Assembly: GCA_023409735.1 (NCBI GenBank)
Contig: JAEYRB010000008.1
Location: 1-19,168 of the forward strand
DNA length: 19,168 nt
DNA from: Bacillota bacterium
GTDB taxonomy: Bacteria > Bacillota > Clostridia > Acetivibrionales > DTU013
Reading direction: 5' to 3'
Part shown: piece after piece, positions 5,585 through 13,249 of the stretch
Position numbering within the stretch: the stretch's first letter is position 1
How the letters are laid out: each line of letters starts with the position of its first letter
Notes under the pieces: model-generated
The model's database searches: none
What the model saw: the letters and a program-made list of their open reading frames with translations, nothing else
Told to the model about the DNA's origin: nothing
Translations under genes and position numbers: made by a program

Positions 5585-6985
5585 ATGAAAAAATTTATGG
5601 ATGAGAATTTCCTGCTTAACAGCGAAACAGCTATCGAATTATACCATAGTTATGCAAAGGATATGCCTATAGTTGACTATCACTGCCATCTAGATCCCAG
5701 GGAAATTGCCGAGAACAAGAAGTATAAGAATATTACCGAGCTTTGGCTTGGAGGAGATCATTATAAGTGGCGCGCTATGAGAAGCAACGGGATAGAAGAG
5801 AGGTATGTAACTGGAGATGCTTCCGATAAGGAGAAATTCATTATGTGGGCTGATACTATAGCCCATTGTATAGGAAATCCATTATATCACTGGACACATC
5901 TTGAACTTAAAAAATATTTTCATATCGACGAGCAGCTTTCTCCTGAAACTGCAGAAGAAATATGGGATAAATGTAATAATAGGCTTGAGCAGTTGTCGGC
6001 ACGAGAGCTGATACTGCAATCAAATGTTGAAATAATCTGCACCACAGACGATCCCGTGAATACGCTTGAATACCATAAAGCTATTGCAGAGGATAAAAAC
6101 TTTCCCGTCAAGGTTCTGCCGACATTTAGACCGGATAAAGTCATAAATATAGAAAATGCTGAATTTGCGGCTTATATAGCAAAGCTGGAGAAGGTATCAG
6201 GTATAGCTATTAATAAATTAGAAGATTTAAAGGAAGCACTTGCATCAAGAATAAGCTTCTTCTGTGATATGGGGTGCAGGATCTCTGACCATGGAATCCA
6301 GCCCATAGTATATAGTGAGGCTTCAGATGATGAAGTCAGCGTGATATTCATAAAGGCGTTAAGAGGAGAAGCATTGTCTGAACTGGAGATAAAGGAATAT
6401 AAGACAAAGCTTCTTGTATTCCTTGGAAGAGAATATTCGAAGAGAAACTGGGTAATGCAGCTTCACATGGGTGCACTGAGAAACAACAATACACGTATGT
6501 TTAAAGCACTTGGCCCGGATACCGGTTATGATACAATTGCCGATTGCGGAAACGCTGCAGCACTGTCTAGGCTGCTCGACGCTTTGGATGTAACAGATGA
6601 ACTGCCAAAGACTATTCTGTACTGCCTCAACCCAGGCGACAATGAAATGCTTGGTGCCTTAATGGGCTGTTTCCAGGGAAGTATTGTACCGGGAAAGATC
6701 CAGCTTGGTTCAGGCTGGTGGTTTAATGATCAGAAAGACGGAATGCTCAGACAGATGACAGCGCTTGCTAATTTAGGACAGTTAAGCAGATTTGTCGGTA
6801 TGCTGACGGATTCCAGAAGCTTTACATCTTATACAAGGCATGAATACTTCAGAAGAATTCTCTGCAACCTAATAGGAGATTGGGTGGAAAATGGAGAGGC
6901 TCCTAAAGACATGAAGCTGCTTGGCAAAATGGTACAGGATATAAGTTACAATAATGCTGTTAGGTATTTCAATTTTGGTAAATAG
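5585..6985 (+). CDS. uxaC: Glucuronate isomerase (uronate isomerase)
   Basis: This 466-residue protein is close to E. coli UxaC (470). It interconverts D-glucuronate/D-fructuronate and D-galacturonate/D-tagaturonate, the first cytoplasmic step of uronate catabolism. It belongs to the amidohydrolase superfamily; the metal-binding HxH is visible as DYHCHLDP (H33, H35). Further family segments are ITELWLGGDHYKWRAMRSNG, CTTDDP, LPTFRPDK, MQLHMGALRNNNTRMFKALGPDTGYD, and GSGWWFNDQKDGMLRQMTALANLG. I chose ATG 5585 rather than the in-frame ATG 5570, because GGAGGG (5572-5577) lies inside the longer version at ideal distance from 5585. It is single-gene, with a consensus promoter and a cre/LacI-type operator, so catabolite or substrate control is likely. 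No other uronate gene is in the window. Confidence 0.97.
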   Translation: MKKFMDENFLLNSETAIELYHSYAKDMPIVDYHCHLDPREIAENKKYKNITELWLGGDHYKWRAMRSNGIEERYVTGDASDKEKFIMWADTIAHCIGNPLYHWTHLELKKYFHIDEQLSPETAEEIWDKCNNRLEQLSARELILQSNVEIICTTDDPVNTLEYHKAIAEDKNFPVKVLPTFRPDKVINIENAEFAAYIAKLEKVSGIAINKLEDLKEALASRISFFCDMGCRISDHGIQPIVYSEASDDEVSVIFIKALRGEALSELEIKEYKTKLLVFLGREYSKRNWVMQLHMGALRNNNTRMFKALGPDTGYDTIADCGNAAALSRLLDALDVTDELPKTILYCLNPGDNEMLGALMGCFQGSIVPGKIQLGSGWWFNDQKDGMLRQMTALANLGQLSRFVGMLTDSRSFTSYTRHEYFRRILCNLIGDWVENGEAPKDMKLLGKMVQDISYNNAVRYFNFGK

Positions 6986-7151
6986 AAACCACTTGTCATG
7001 GTTTACTATAAAGTGTTGTAAATGGGGCACATTATAAATCCCCCTAAATATATTATCTAATGTACATACGGCTTGCCTTTTAGAAATGAAGGGCAGTCCG
7101 ATTCATTAAAAACTTTCTGACAGAAGTGATATCTATGTTACAAGGTGAACA

Positions 7152-7179
7152 TTGAAAAATGCCGGGGTTAAAATATAGA
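7152..7179 (+). promoter_or_regulatory. Possible promoter of the aldo/keto reductase gene
   Basis: TTGAAA (7152-7157), 16 bp and TATAGA (7174-7179) form a fair sigma-A match, about 85 bases ahead of the ATG. A small palindrome TAACGTTA lies at 7193-7200 just downstream and might be an operator half. The rest of 6986-7264 is AT-rich; a weak hairpin AAACCA/TGGTTT (6986-7004) follows the uxaC stop without a T-run. Confidence 0.35.
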
Positions 7180-7264
7180 AAAATAAATAATATAACGTTA
7201 CAATGAAAATATAAACTAAGTGTAATTTACTTATCACTAACAAACAATTATCAGGAGCGAGAAC

Positions 7265-8236
7265 ATGAAACATTTAGAGTTAAGAACATCAGATAGCTGC
7301 ATGAAGATATCGAAGCTTGTATTGGGAACTGATTATTTCGGGACAGGAGTGTCGGAGAGTGAAGCCTTTAAAATTATGGATATTTACCAAGAGGCAGGGG
7401 GAAACTGTCTTGATACAGCAAGAATGTATGCCTCATGGTTGCCCGGAGGAGAAGGCGCCAGTGAAAGAACCCTGGGAAAATGGATGAAAACTCGTGGATG
7501 CCAGAACAAAATGATAATATCAACAAAGGGAGGGCATCCTCAGCTGAACGATATGAACCGCGGACGATTGTCGCAAAAAGAGATAGAAAGCGACCTGGAT
7601 GAAAGTCTTAAGGTGCTGGGGGTCGACTATATAGATATATACTGGCTTCACAGGGATGATGTGTCAAGACCGGTGGAGGATATTGCTGCAACAATGACCA
7701 AACTGATTAGAAAAGGAAAAATCAGAGCGGCAGGCTGCTCAAACTGGAAGTCGGACCGGATAGAGGAGCTGAATCAGTTTGCAGCGGAAAATGGCATGGA
7801 GCCCTTTGCCGCAAGCCAGATACAATGGAGCCTAGCGTCATCTACTCCAGAGGCTCATGATGACAGTACTTTAGTATGTATGAATGAAAAAGAATATGAA
7901 TGGTACTTAAAAAACAAACTCCCTGTATTTGCATTTTCATCTCAGGCTAAGGGCTTTTTTACAAAGGTGGTAAAGCAGGGAATTGAGGTTGTCAGTCAAA
8001 AGGCCTATTCACGCTTCGCAACTGCTGATAACTTTAGCCGTTTGGAGCGCGTGAAAAGGTATGCTGATGAAAGTGGACTATCTGTTTCTGCAGTGGTTTT
8101 AGGGTATATTACGGAAAATCGCTTTCCTGCTGCGGCTATTATTGGCTGTAAAAATTGTGAGCAGCTGGAGGACTCTCTAACTGCTGCGGATGTTTCGATT
8201 CCACCCCAGAGCGTTGATTGGCTTTACAAGGGATAG
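7265..8236 (+). CDS. Aldo/keto reductase
   Basis: This 323-residue NAD(P)H-dependent oxidoreductase has the TIM-barrel AKR fold. The catalytic tetrad is visible: D50 (NCLDTARMYA), Y55, K88 (IISTKGGH) and H129 (YWLHRDD). IRAAGCSNW (around residue 157) and the C-terminal cofactor segment AAIIGCKNCEQLEDSL are also family-typical. The long insert near residues 56-67 (SWLPGGEGASER) and the LHRDD motif resemble sugar- or polyol-oxidising AKRs that accompany glycoside catabolism, but the substrate cannot be read. GGAGCGAG ahead of ATG 7265 supports the start. It follows uxaC in the same direction after 279 bases and probably has its own promoter. A link to uronate or sugar metabolism is only contextual. 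Confidence 0.9.
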   Translation: MKHLELRTSDSCMKISKLVLGTDYFGTGVSESEAFKIMDIYQEAGGNCLDTARMYASWLPGGEGASERTLGKWMKTRGCQNKMIISTKGGHPQLNDMNRGRLSQKEIESDLDESLKVLGVDYIDIYWLHRDDVSRPVEDIAATMTKLIRKGKIRAAGCSNWKSDRIEELNQFAAENGMEPFAASQIQWSLASSTPEAHDDSTLVCMNEKEYEWYLKNKLPVFAFSSQAKGFFTKVVKQGIEVVSQKAYSRFATADNFSRLERVKRYADESGLSVSAVVLGYITENRFPAAAIIGCKNCEQLEDSLTAADVSIPPQSVDWLYKG

Positions 8237-8293
8237 GCTGCTGCATTTGGTTTAAATAGCTTAGACATATTATCATACAGGCGAAAAAATATG

Positions 8294-8394
8294 TGTCCGA
8301 ACAATAGGGATTACATAAAACCTATTGTCCGGAATGAGGGTTTTATAAAAACCTAATGTCCGATGGTAAGGGCTTTGAAAACCCAAAGTGTCCA
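8294..8394 (+). repeat. Tandem ~32-bp hairpin repeat, about three units
   Basis: TGTCCG or TGTCCA recurs at 8294, 8326, 8357 and 8389, a 31-32-base period. Each interval contains its own inverted repeat: CAATAGG/CCTATTG in the first, AGG-TTTT/AAAA-CCT in the second, GGG/CCC in the third. The loop sequences differ, but the spacing and the TGTCC boundary persist. It is too short and degenerate to be a CRISPR array. It could be an RNA hairpin tandem in the leader of the following genes, or a protein-binding array. Confidence 0.6.
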
Positions 8395-8477
8395 AGCTAT
8401 AGGGTACATTATAAAGTTACTGTAGGGAATAAGGTGAAATAAATAGGAAAAACAATAGAAAAGAGGATGAAATCCTT

Positions 8478-8591
8478 GTGCAGGTTGAATTTTCTGCAGA
8501 ATTTTGCTACTCTATTGCTAATAAATATGGATTTGCAAAGAGCAGTTACCAGGCTGCAAAATACTTAAAAGCAGCACTGCAAATAATTTAA
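8478..8591 (+). CDS. Putative 37-residue small protein
   Basis: GTG 8478 is preceded by GAGGA (8463-8467) at about ten bases. The frame runs 37 codons (MQVEFSAEFC, YSIANKYGFA, KSSYQAAKYL, KAALQII) to TAA 8589-8591, 22 bases before the next gene. The peptide is amphipathic and helix-prone, with an Ala/Lys/Tyr-rich second half, and does not look random. It may be co-transcribed with the deacylase gene. No family is recognised. It could also be the remnant of a longer coding region. Confidence 0.4.
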   Translation: MQVEFSAEFCYSIANKYGFAKSSYQAAKYLKAALQII

Positions 8592-8613
8592 AAGGAAGCA
8601 CAGGATAAAAGAA

Positions 8614-9147
8614 ATGGGAATTCAAATATACAGCACGAAGCCAACTGACGCAAACAGACTTAAAAAAGAAATGGAAGCATACGAGCTTTTGGATAAGCTT
8701 GGAATAGAATATTTAAGGGTGGATCACAAGGCTGCGGCAAGTGTTGAGGATTGCCCCGAAATTGATAAGGCACTTGGCATTGAAATATGCAAAAACCTAT
8801 TTCTTCGCAATAACGGAAAAACAGAGTTTTATCTATATGTTATGCCCGGTAATAAAAAGTTTGTAACAAAAGAAGTTTCTAAGCAGTTGGGAATATCAAG
8901 GCTTTCTTTTGGGGAAGCGGACTTTATGGAGAAATTCTTAAATGTTACACCCGGCTCAGTAAGTATACTTGGACTGGCATATGATACGGAGCATAAAATA
9001 CATTTGATTATGAACAGGGAAATCGTTGAGGCAGAGTATTTCGGATGCCATCCGTGTATAAATACATCAAGTCTTAAAATAAAGACATCGGATATTATGG
9101 ATAAGTTTCTAGCCTACACAGGGCATAAGCCTGCTATTATTGATTAG
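8614..9147 (+). CDS. Prolyl-tRNA-editing-type deacylase (YbaK/ProX superfamily)
   Basis: This 177-residue protein matches the free-standing YbaK/aminoacyl-tRNA deacylase domain of the ProX (PrdX) branch, which hydrolyses mischarged Ala-tRNA(Pro) in trans. Typical elements are LLDKLGIEYLRVDHKAA near the start, then GIEICKNLFLRNNGKTEFYLYVMPGNKKFV with the conserved lysine, the SRLSFGEADFMEKFLNVTPGSVSILGL block and the GCHPCINTSSLKI segment near the C-terminus. The length agrees with stand-alone family members. AAAGGAAG at 8591-8598 precedes ATG 8614 by about 15 bases, so the start is likely though spacing is long. It protects translation fidelity in the cytoplasm and may be co-transcribed with the 37-residue ORF. 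It converges on cdd. Confidence 0.88.
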   Translation: MGIQIYSTKPTDANRLKKEMEAYELLDKLGIEYLRVDHKAAASVEDCPEIDKALGIEICKNLFLRNNGKTEFYLYVMPGNKKFVTKEVSKQLGISRLSFGEADFMEKFLNVTPGSVSILGLAYDTEHKIHLIMNREIVEAEYFGCHPCINTSSLKIKTSDIMDKFLAYTGHKPAIID

Positions 9148-9251
9148 AAAACACTCATTATAATTCCTAATACCGCAAATTATTTTGTAGCCTTGCTATT
9201 GTAGGTTTCATCAGTGATCATCTTATCAGGTCTATTTTATAAGGAATTTAG

Positions 9252-9641
9252 TTATAGCCTAAAAGAGTTCGGCAGAAGCTCATTTAGCTTGTGTATCCTG
9301 TATTCGCCTGTATTGAGAGATACTATTATGTCAGCATCCTCTGTGAAAAACTCGGTCATGACCTGCCTGCAAGCACCACAGGGGTAAGCTAGATCGAATT
9401 TGTCCGTATCACAGGCCACTGCAAGAGCTGTAAAAGTATGTTCTCCCTCGGAGATAGCTTTGAAGATAGCTGTTCTTTCAGCACATACAGTAAGTCCGTA
9501 GGATGAATTTTCGATATTTGCTCCGGTATATAATTTACCGTCCTTTGTTAAGAGAGCAGCTCCAACTTGGAATTTTGAGTATGGACTATATGAATTCTTT
9601 CTTGCTTCCATAGCTGCATTTACCAATTCATCGTAAGTCAT
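9252..9641 (-). CDS. cdd: Cytidine deaminase
   Basis: This 129-residue homotetramer-type cytidine deaminase converts (deoxy)cytidine to (deoxy)uridine in pyrimidine salvage. Its zinc site is complete: C53 and the proton-shuttling E55 in TVCAERTAIF, and C88 and C91 in YPCGACRQVM. The substrate-binding segment SPYSKFQVGAAL (19-30) and GANIENSSYG (40-49) are also present. The size is that of the small Gram-positive class. ATG 9641 is preceded by TTGGAGG at good distance. It stands alone here; in many Firmicutes cdd lies with era or deoC, which are absent from this window. No convincing promoter was identified in the short upstream stretch, though CATAAT is present. Confidence 0.97.
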   Translation of the reverse strand: MTYDELVNAAMEARKNSYSPYSKFQVGAALLTKDGKLYTGANIENSSYGLTVCAERTAIFKAISEGEHTFTALAVACDTDKFDLAYPCGACRQVMTEFFTEDADIIVSLNTGEYRIHKLNELLPNSFRL

Positions 9642-9712
9642 TTTATACCTCCAAGTAAAGGTTAATTTCTATTATGACAGGGCAACATTGGGCTATCTAC
9701 CCCCATTTTTTG

Positions 9713-9776
9713 ATATGCTCCCCTTATGGTAGACAGTTAAAATAATAAAAATTGTCTACTATAAAGAGGAGCATAT
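9713..9776 (+). repeat. Long imperfect inverted repeat, possible insertion-sequence end
   Basis: The arms at 9713-9738 and 9750-9776 match at all but three positions plus one indel (ATATGCTCC, then CTT, AT, GTAGACA, TT), around an AT-only 11-base loop. Directly after it come AAGAGGAG and ATG 9780, opening an 18-codon frame (MSASKSLFYN, then LYPALRSR) that runs antisense into the ilvE 3' end. A terminal repeat, ribosome binding site and start codon of a truncated transposase would look like this. A hairpin terminator for ilvE on the minus strand is the alternative, but there is no T-run. Confidence 0.5.
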
Positions 9777-9797
9777 TTTATGTCCGCTTCTAAGAGC

Positions 9798-10823
9798 CTA
9801 TTTTATAACCTTTATCCAGCCCTCCGGAGCAGGTAGGCGTCCCATCTGGATGCCTGTAAGAGTATCATACAGCTTCTGTGTGATCGGTCCCATTTTTTCC
9901 ATACCGGATGGGAAGCAAATCTCTTTACCATGGTCAACTATTTTTCCGACCGGAGAAATAACTGCTGCAGTACCGCAAAGGCCGCATTCTGCAAAATCCT
10001 TTATCTCGTCTATGCTGATCTCGCGTTCCTCAGCTTCAAGGCCAAGATAGTCAGTTGCAACTGTCATGAGTGAACGGCGAGTGATAGATGGCAGAATACT
10101 GCTGGATTTCGGAGTCAATACCTTATTGTCCTTCGTAACGAAAAGTACATTTGCGCCGCCTGTTTCCTCGATATAAGTCCTTGATGCAGGATCCAGATAA
10201 ACATTTTCATCAAATCCATTCTTGTGGGCATCAACAATAGCATGCAGGCTCATGGCATAATTCAGGCCAGCCTTAATATTACCGGTACCTCTTGGTGCAG
10301 CTCTGTCAAAATCGCTTACACGAATTGTAAGAGGCTTAACACCACCCTTAAAATATGGCCCTACAGGAGTCACCAATATACGGAACTGGTATTCGGAGGC
10401 TGGTTTTACCCCGATAACAGGGTTGGAGCCGAACATATATGGGCGGATATAGAGTGTTGCGCCTGAACCATAGGGCGGTACCCAGGATTCATTTGCCATA
10501 ACGACCTTACAAACGGCTTCGACAAATTTTTCTTTGCAGTATACAGGCATTTCCAAACGCTTGCAGGAGTCCTCCATACGCTGTGCGTTCAGGTCGGGAC
10601 GAAAGCATACAATATGGCCATCCTCTGTCGTGTAGGCTTTAAGTCCTTCAAAGCAGGTCTGCGCATATTGCAGAACACCGGCACACTCGCTTATAACAAC
10701 ATTAGGGTCAGATACAAGAGAACCTTCATCCCATTCACCATTTTTGTAATTGGACACATAGCGCCAATCAGTTACTGTGTAGCCAAATCCAAGTTCGCCC
10801 CAGTTTATATTTTTCTTTTCCAT
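9798..10823 (-). CDS. ilvE: Branched-chain amino acid aminotransferase
   Basis: This 341-residue PLP enzyme of fold type IV catalyses the last step of valine, leucine and isoleucine synthesis, and the first of their breakdown. The Schiff-base lysine is K184 in RGTGNIKAGLNYAMSL. Other family motifs are ECAGVLQYAQTCFEGLKAY (46-64), YIRPYMFGSNP (125-135), YIEETGGANVLFV (217-229, conserved Glu) and ITRRSLM. The long BCAT type II form matches this length. ATG 10823 follows AAAGGA. Transcription is likely from the minus-strand promoter at 10882-10911, with a leader of about 50 bases, too short for a T-box or leucine-type attenuator. The stop lies about 20 bases from the inverted repeat at 9713-9776. 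Confidence 0.96.
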   Translation of the reverse strand: MEKKNINWGELGFGYTVTDWRYVSNYKNGEWDEGSLVSDPNVVISECAGVLQYAQTCFEGLKAYTTEDGHIVCFRPDLNAQRMEDSCKRLEMPVYCKEKFVEAVCKVVMANESWVPPYGSGATLYIRPYMFGSNPVIGVKPASEYQFRILVTPVGPYFKGGVKPLTIRVSDFDRAAPRGTGNIKAGLNYAMSLHAIVDAHKNGFDENVYLDPASRTYIEETGGANVLFVTKDNKVLTPKSSSILPSITRRSLMTVATDYLGLEAEEREISIDEIKDFAECGLCGTAAVISPVGKIVDHGKEICFPSGMEKMGPITQKLYDTLTGIQMGRLPAPEGWIKVIK

Positions 10824-10881
10824 ATAAAATCCTTTCCTGCCTCAGTGTGGGGCATAATCAATTATTATTAAAGTTAACATG

Positions 10882-10911
10882 ATTATACCTTCTTACTGTC
10901 TAAGTTTACAA
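10882..10911 (-). promoter_or_regulatory. Sigma-A promoter of ilvE
   Basis: On the minus strand TTGTAA (10911-10906), 18 bp and TATAAT (10887-10882). The predicted start is about 50 bases before ilvE. The 397-base gap 10824-11220 holds this promoter and the divergent gltS promoter; the AT-rich middle shows nothing else clear. Confidence 0.6.
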
Positions 10912-11092
10912 CATATATTTATTGTGATATGAAAATAACAAAAAACATGAAAAATCATTGCGAATAAGATAAGAAACATTAAAATGGAAATGGATGACTC
11001 ATAGCGGTCTGCATCATTAAATATGTTAGAATAAAGCAGCTGTAGGTGGTAGTTAAGTGAAACAAAAAGAGAGAATTGATATTTTGTAATAA

Positions 11093-11122
11093 TTGACTTC
11101 CCGATAATATCACTGCTATAAT
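11093..11122 (+). promoter_or_regulatory. Sigma-A promoter of the gltS-like gene
   Basis: TTGACT (11093-11098), 18 bp and TATAAT (11117-11122). Transcription would start near 11129, giving an AT-rich leader of about 90 bases. Confidence 0.75.
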
Positions 11123-11220
11123 TTATATACAGTTTATAGCTAATGTTTATTTGAACGTTGGTTATAATATCATCAAATCTTAGTATTATTATATAAAATT
11201 AATAAAGTAGGACATAAAAC

Positions 11221-12723
11221 ATGAATACATCTGCTCTTTCAAATACCGATATTGGTTTAAGTGCGCAATTCCATTTTTGGAGCCCGAATATGTGGTCATT
11301 TGTACTCATAACCACTGTTCTAATGGTAGCGATGATTGTAGCAAACATTCTCCGTCGTAAGCTTACATTCATCAGGAAGCTTATGATTCCTAGCTCTGTA
11401 TTGGGTGGCTTTTTGCTGCTGCTGACGGCATATATCTTAAAACTTATTACTAAAAGTGAAACAACATTTCTGACCAATTATTCTGCCACGCTTGGGGCTT
11501 TAACATATCACGGATTAGGTCTTGGATTCGTTGCAATGACCTTGAAAAAGGGAAAAATAAATAAGGGCCACAGCCGTGATTCCTTTAATGCAGGACTGAC
11601 GGTTGTAAATACATATCTTATCCAAGGGTTTCTTGGAATTGGATTGGCAATTGTAATGTATTACATAATGACAGCTTCAGGCAAGGAGCTTGCTGATTCA
11701 TTTTGTGCCTCCGGACTTCTTGTTTGTCTGGGTTTTGGACAGGGCCCGGGGCAGGCATACAATTGGGGAGCAACATATGAAACTGAGTATGGTCTTGCAA
11801 ATGGTACAACACTAGGTTTAACCTATGCAGCGGTCGGGTTTATTGTAGCAAGTATAGGAGGAATAATATATTTAAATGTGATGCGCAGAAAAGGGCGGCT
11901 TAAGGGCTGCACGGATCATAATGCTGTTGACGACACTAGGCAGGACGAATTTATCGGTGATAATGAGATACCACAATCTGAATCAATAGATAAGCTTACA
12001 ATCCAGATCGCACTTGCTTTTATCGCATATATTCTTGCATACTTGTTCATGAAGGGCATTGATTTGGCTATTGATGCAGGCTTCCTGGGTGATCCGGCAG
12101 AAGGCTTTGGAGCAAAAACGCTGCGGCCGCTGATATGGGGGTTTAACTTTATTTTCGGTATGCTCGGTGCTGTAATTGTTAAAACTGTGATGGATATGCT
12201 GCATAAAAAGGGATGGATGAAACGTGAATACACAAATGATTTTTTGCAGAGCCGTGTTTCAGGTTTCCTTTTTGATATGATGGTCGTTGCCTCAATTGCA
12301 GCAATTGACCTTGATGCTTTTAAGTATCCTGAGTTTATCATACCTCTGATCGTTATATGTGTTGCGGCAGGAGTAGTAACATATTTATTGAATGATTATA
12401 TTTGTAAAAACCTGTTTCAGGATTATCGCGATGAAGCCTTTCTATCTCTGTATGGTATGCTGACAGGTACAGCAAGCACAGGCATAATTCTTCTGCGTGA
12501 GGGTGATCAAAACTTTGAAACGCCGGCAGCTAATAACCTTGTCTCATTGCAGCCATATGCAATTGCATTTGGTTTTCCTCTACTCCTGTTGCTTGGGGTG
12601 GCTCCTAAAAGCATAACAAATGCATTTATTACTCTTGGTATAGTTGCTGTTATGTTTGTATTATTGATGATTGTCCTGTTTCGTTCAAAGCTGTTTGGTA
12701 AGAAGGCTAAAAAGAACTGCTGA
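11221..12723 (+). CDS. Sodium/glutamate symporter family transporter (GltS-like)
   Basis: This 500-residue integral membrane protein has about ten to twelve hydrophobic segments in two halves, in the manner of GltS-type sodium:glutamate symporters. The N-terminal half has a re-entrant-type glycine-rich motif LGFGQGPGQAYNWG (170-183); the C-terminal half ends with GMLTGTASTGIILLREGD and LVSLQPYAIAFGFPLLLLLGVAP. It is about 100 residues longer than E. coli GltS. Part of the excess is a hydrophilic, acidic loop at roughly 222-258 (MRRKGRLKGC to IPQSES) between the halves, probably cytoplasmic. The exact substrate is uncertain. ATG 11221 has only a weak AGTAGGA ahead. Being divergent from ilvE, a glutamate-dependent transaminase, makes a glutamate link attractive but unproven. 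Confidence 0.82.
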   Translation: MNTSALSNTDIGLSAQFHFWSPNMWSFVLITTVLMVAMIVANILRRKLTFIRKLMIPSSVLGGFLLLLTAYILKLITKSETTFLTNYSATLGALTYHGLGLGFVAMTLKKGKINKGHSRDSFNAGLTVVNTYLIQGFLGIGLAIVMYYIMTASGKELADSFCASGLLVCLGFGQGPGQAYNWGATYETEYGLANGTTLGLTYAAVGFIVASIGGIIYLNVMRRKGRLKGCTDHNAVDDTRQDEFIGDNEIPQSESIDKLTIQIALAFIAYILAYLFMKGIDLAIDAGFLGDPAEGFGAKTLRPLIWGFNFIFGMLGAVIVKTVMDMLHKKGWMKREYTNDFLQSRVSGFLFDMMVVASIAAIDLDAFKYPEFIIPLIVICVAAGVVTYLLNDYICKNLFQDYRDEAFLSLYGMLTGTASTGIILLREGDQNFETPAANNLVSLQPYAIAFGFPLLLLLGVAPKSITNAFITLGIVAVMFVLLMIVLFRSKLFGKKAKKNC

Positions 12724-12827
12724 TGAAGTATTTTATATTGATATGCAGAAGGTTTGCTGATCTGCCGGGTACCTTACAGGAGATAGATTTGCCTGGGAGT
12801 AGAATTAGCTATGAATACATAGCTTAG
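12723..12827 (+). CDS. Possible 34-residue ORF overlapping the gltS-like stop
   Basis: The transporter stop overlaps a new start as TGATG. The frame reads MKYFILICRR, FADLPGTLQE, IDLPGSRISY, EYIA to TAG at 12825-12827. Such overlaps favour translational re-initiation, and AGAAGG lies upstream within the transporter gene. There is no recognisable family, and a 7-bp hairpin (AGCTATG-AATA-CATAGCT, 12807-12824) covers its 3' end, so it may be only trailing RNA. Confidence 0.25.
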   Translation: MKYFILICRRFADLPGTLQEIDLPGSRISYEYIA

Positions 12828-12873
12828 ACAATGGCAGGATTAAGTGTATTCTGAAAAATCAAGAAGATAATTT

Positions 12874-13056
12874 CTAATGTCCTTCCTCATCATTAACTAG
12901 TTTTTCATTCGTTTCATTATAGTAATCAATAATCAGTCTGTCTATTTTTCTGCTGAGCTCAAGAATTGGAGTATTCTGTATATTAAAGCAGTTGACTGCA
13001 TTATTTAATATCATTTGCTGCCTTGCTATTTCCGATTTCTTTATGTTGTTGTTCAT
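12874..13056 (-). CDS. Spo0E-like aspartyl-phosphate phosphatase
   Basis: This 60-residue helical-hairpin protein has the Spo0E family core: a first helix (IARQQMILNNAVNCF), then ILELSRKIDRLIIDYYN at 31-47, where SRKID (35-39) corresponds to the SQxLD signature that removes the phosphoryl group from Spo0A~P or a related response regulator. The Asp is kept; Gln and Leu are replaced by Arg and Ile. The length is that of the small Spo0E-like proteins. The start at 13056 follows a G-rich GGGGGG ribosome binding site. It would delay sporulation by draining phosphate from the relay. It is divergent from an XRE regulator across 193 AT-rich bases, so shared control is possible. The adjacent C-rich anti-sense is only the ribosome site. 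Confidence 0.85.
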   Translation of the reverse strand: MNNNIKKSEIARQQMILNNAVNCFNIQNTPILELSRKIDRLIIDYYNETNEKLVNDEEGH

Positions 13057-13249
13057 TGATTACTCCCCCCTAACAAACACAGCTCCGGCTGAACATTACA
13101 TTAATTACAAATCAAAACAATAATTTCCATTTATATAACTATTATATCTAAATTTGATCAAAAATGCAATTAAAAAGTATTAAAAAATAATATCTTTATT
13201 GCTTTGTTGACATTATAATTCTTAGGTATGGTAATTTAGAGGTGTAACT

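Noticed and set aside
8294..8394. CRISPR array
   Set aside because: Only TGTCC is constant, the units are palindromic and degenerate, and there are no unique spacers or cas genes.
11916..12341. 141-codon minus-strand frame inside the transporter gene
   Set aside because: It is fully antisense to a well-supported membrane protein and resembles no family; a codon-composition shadow.
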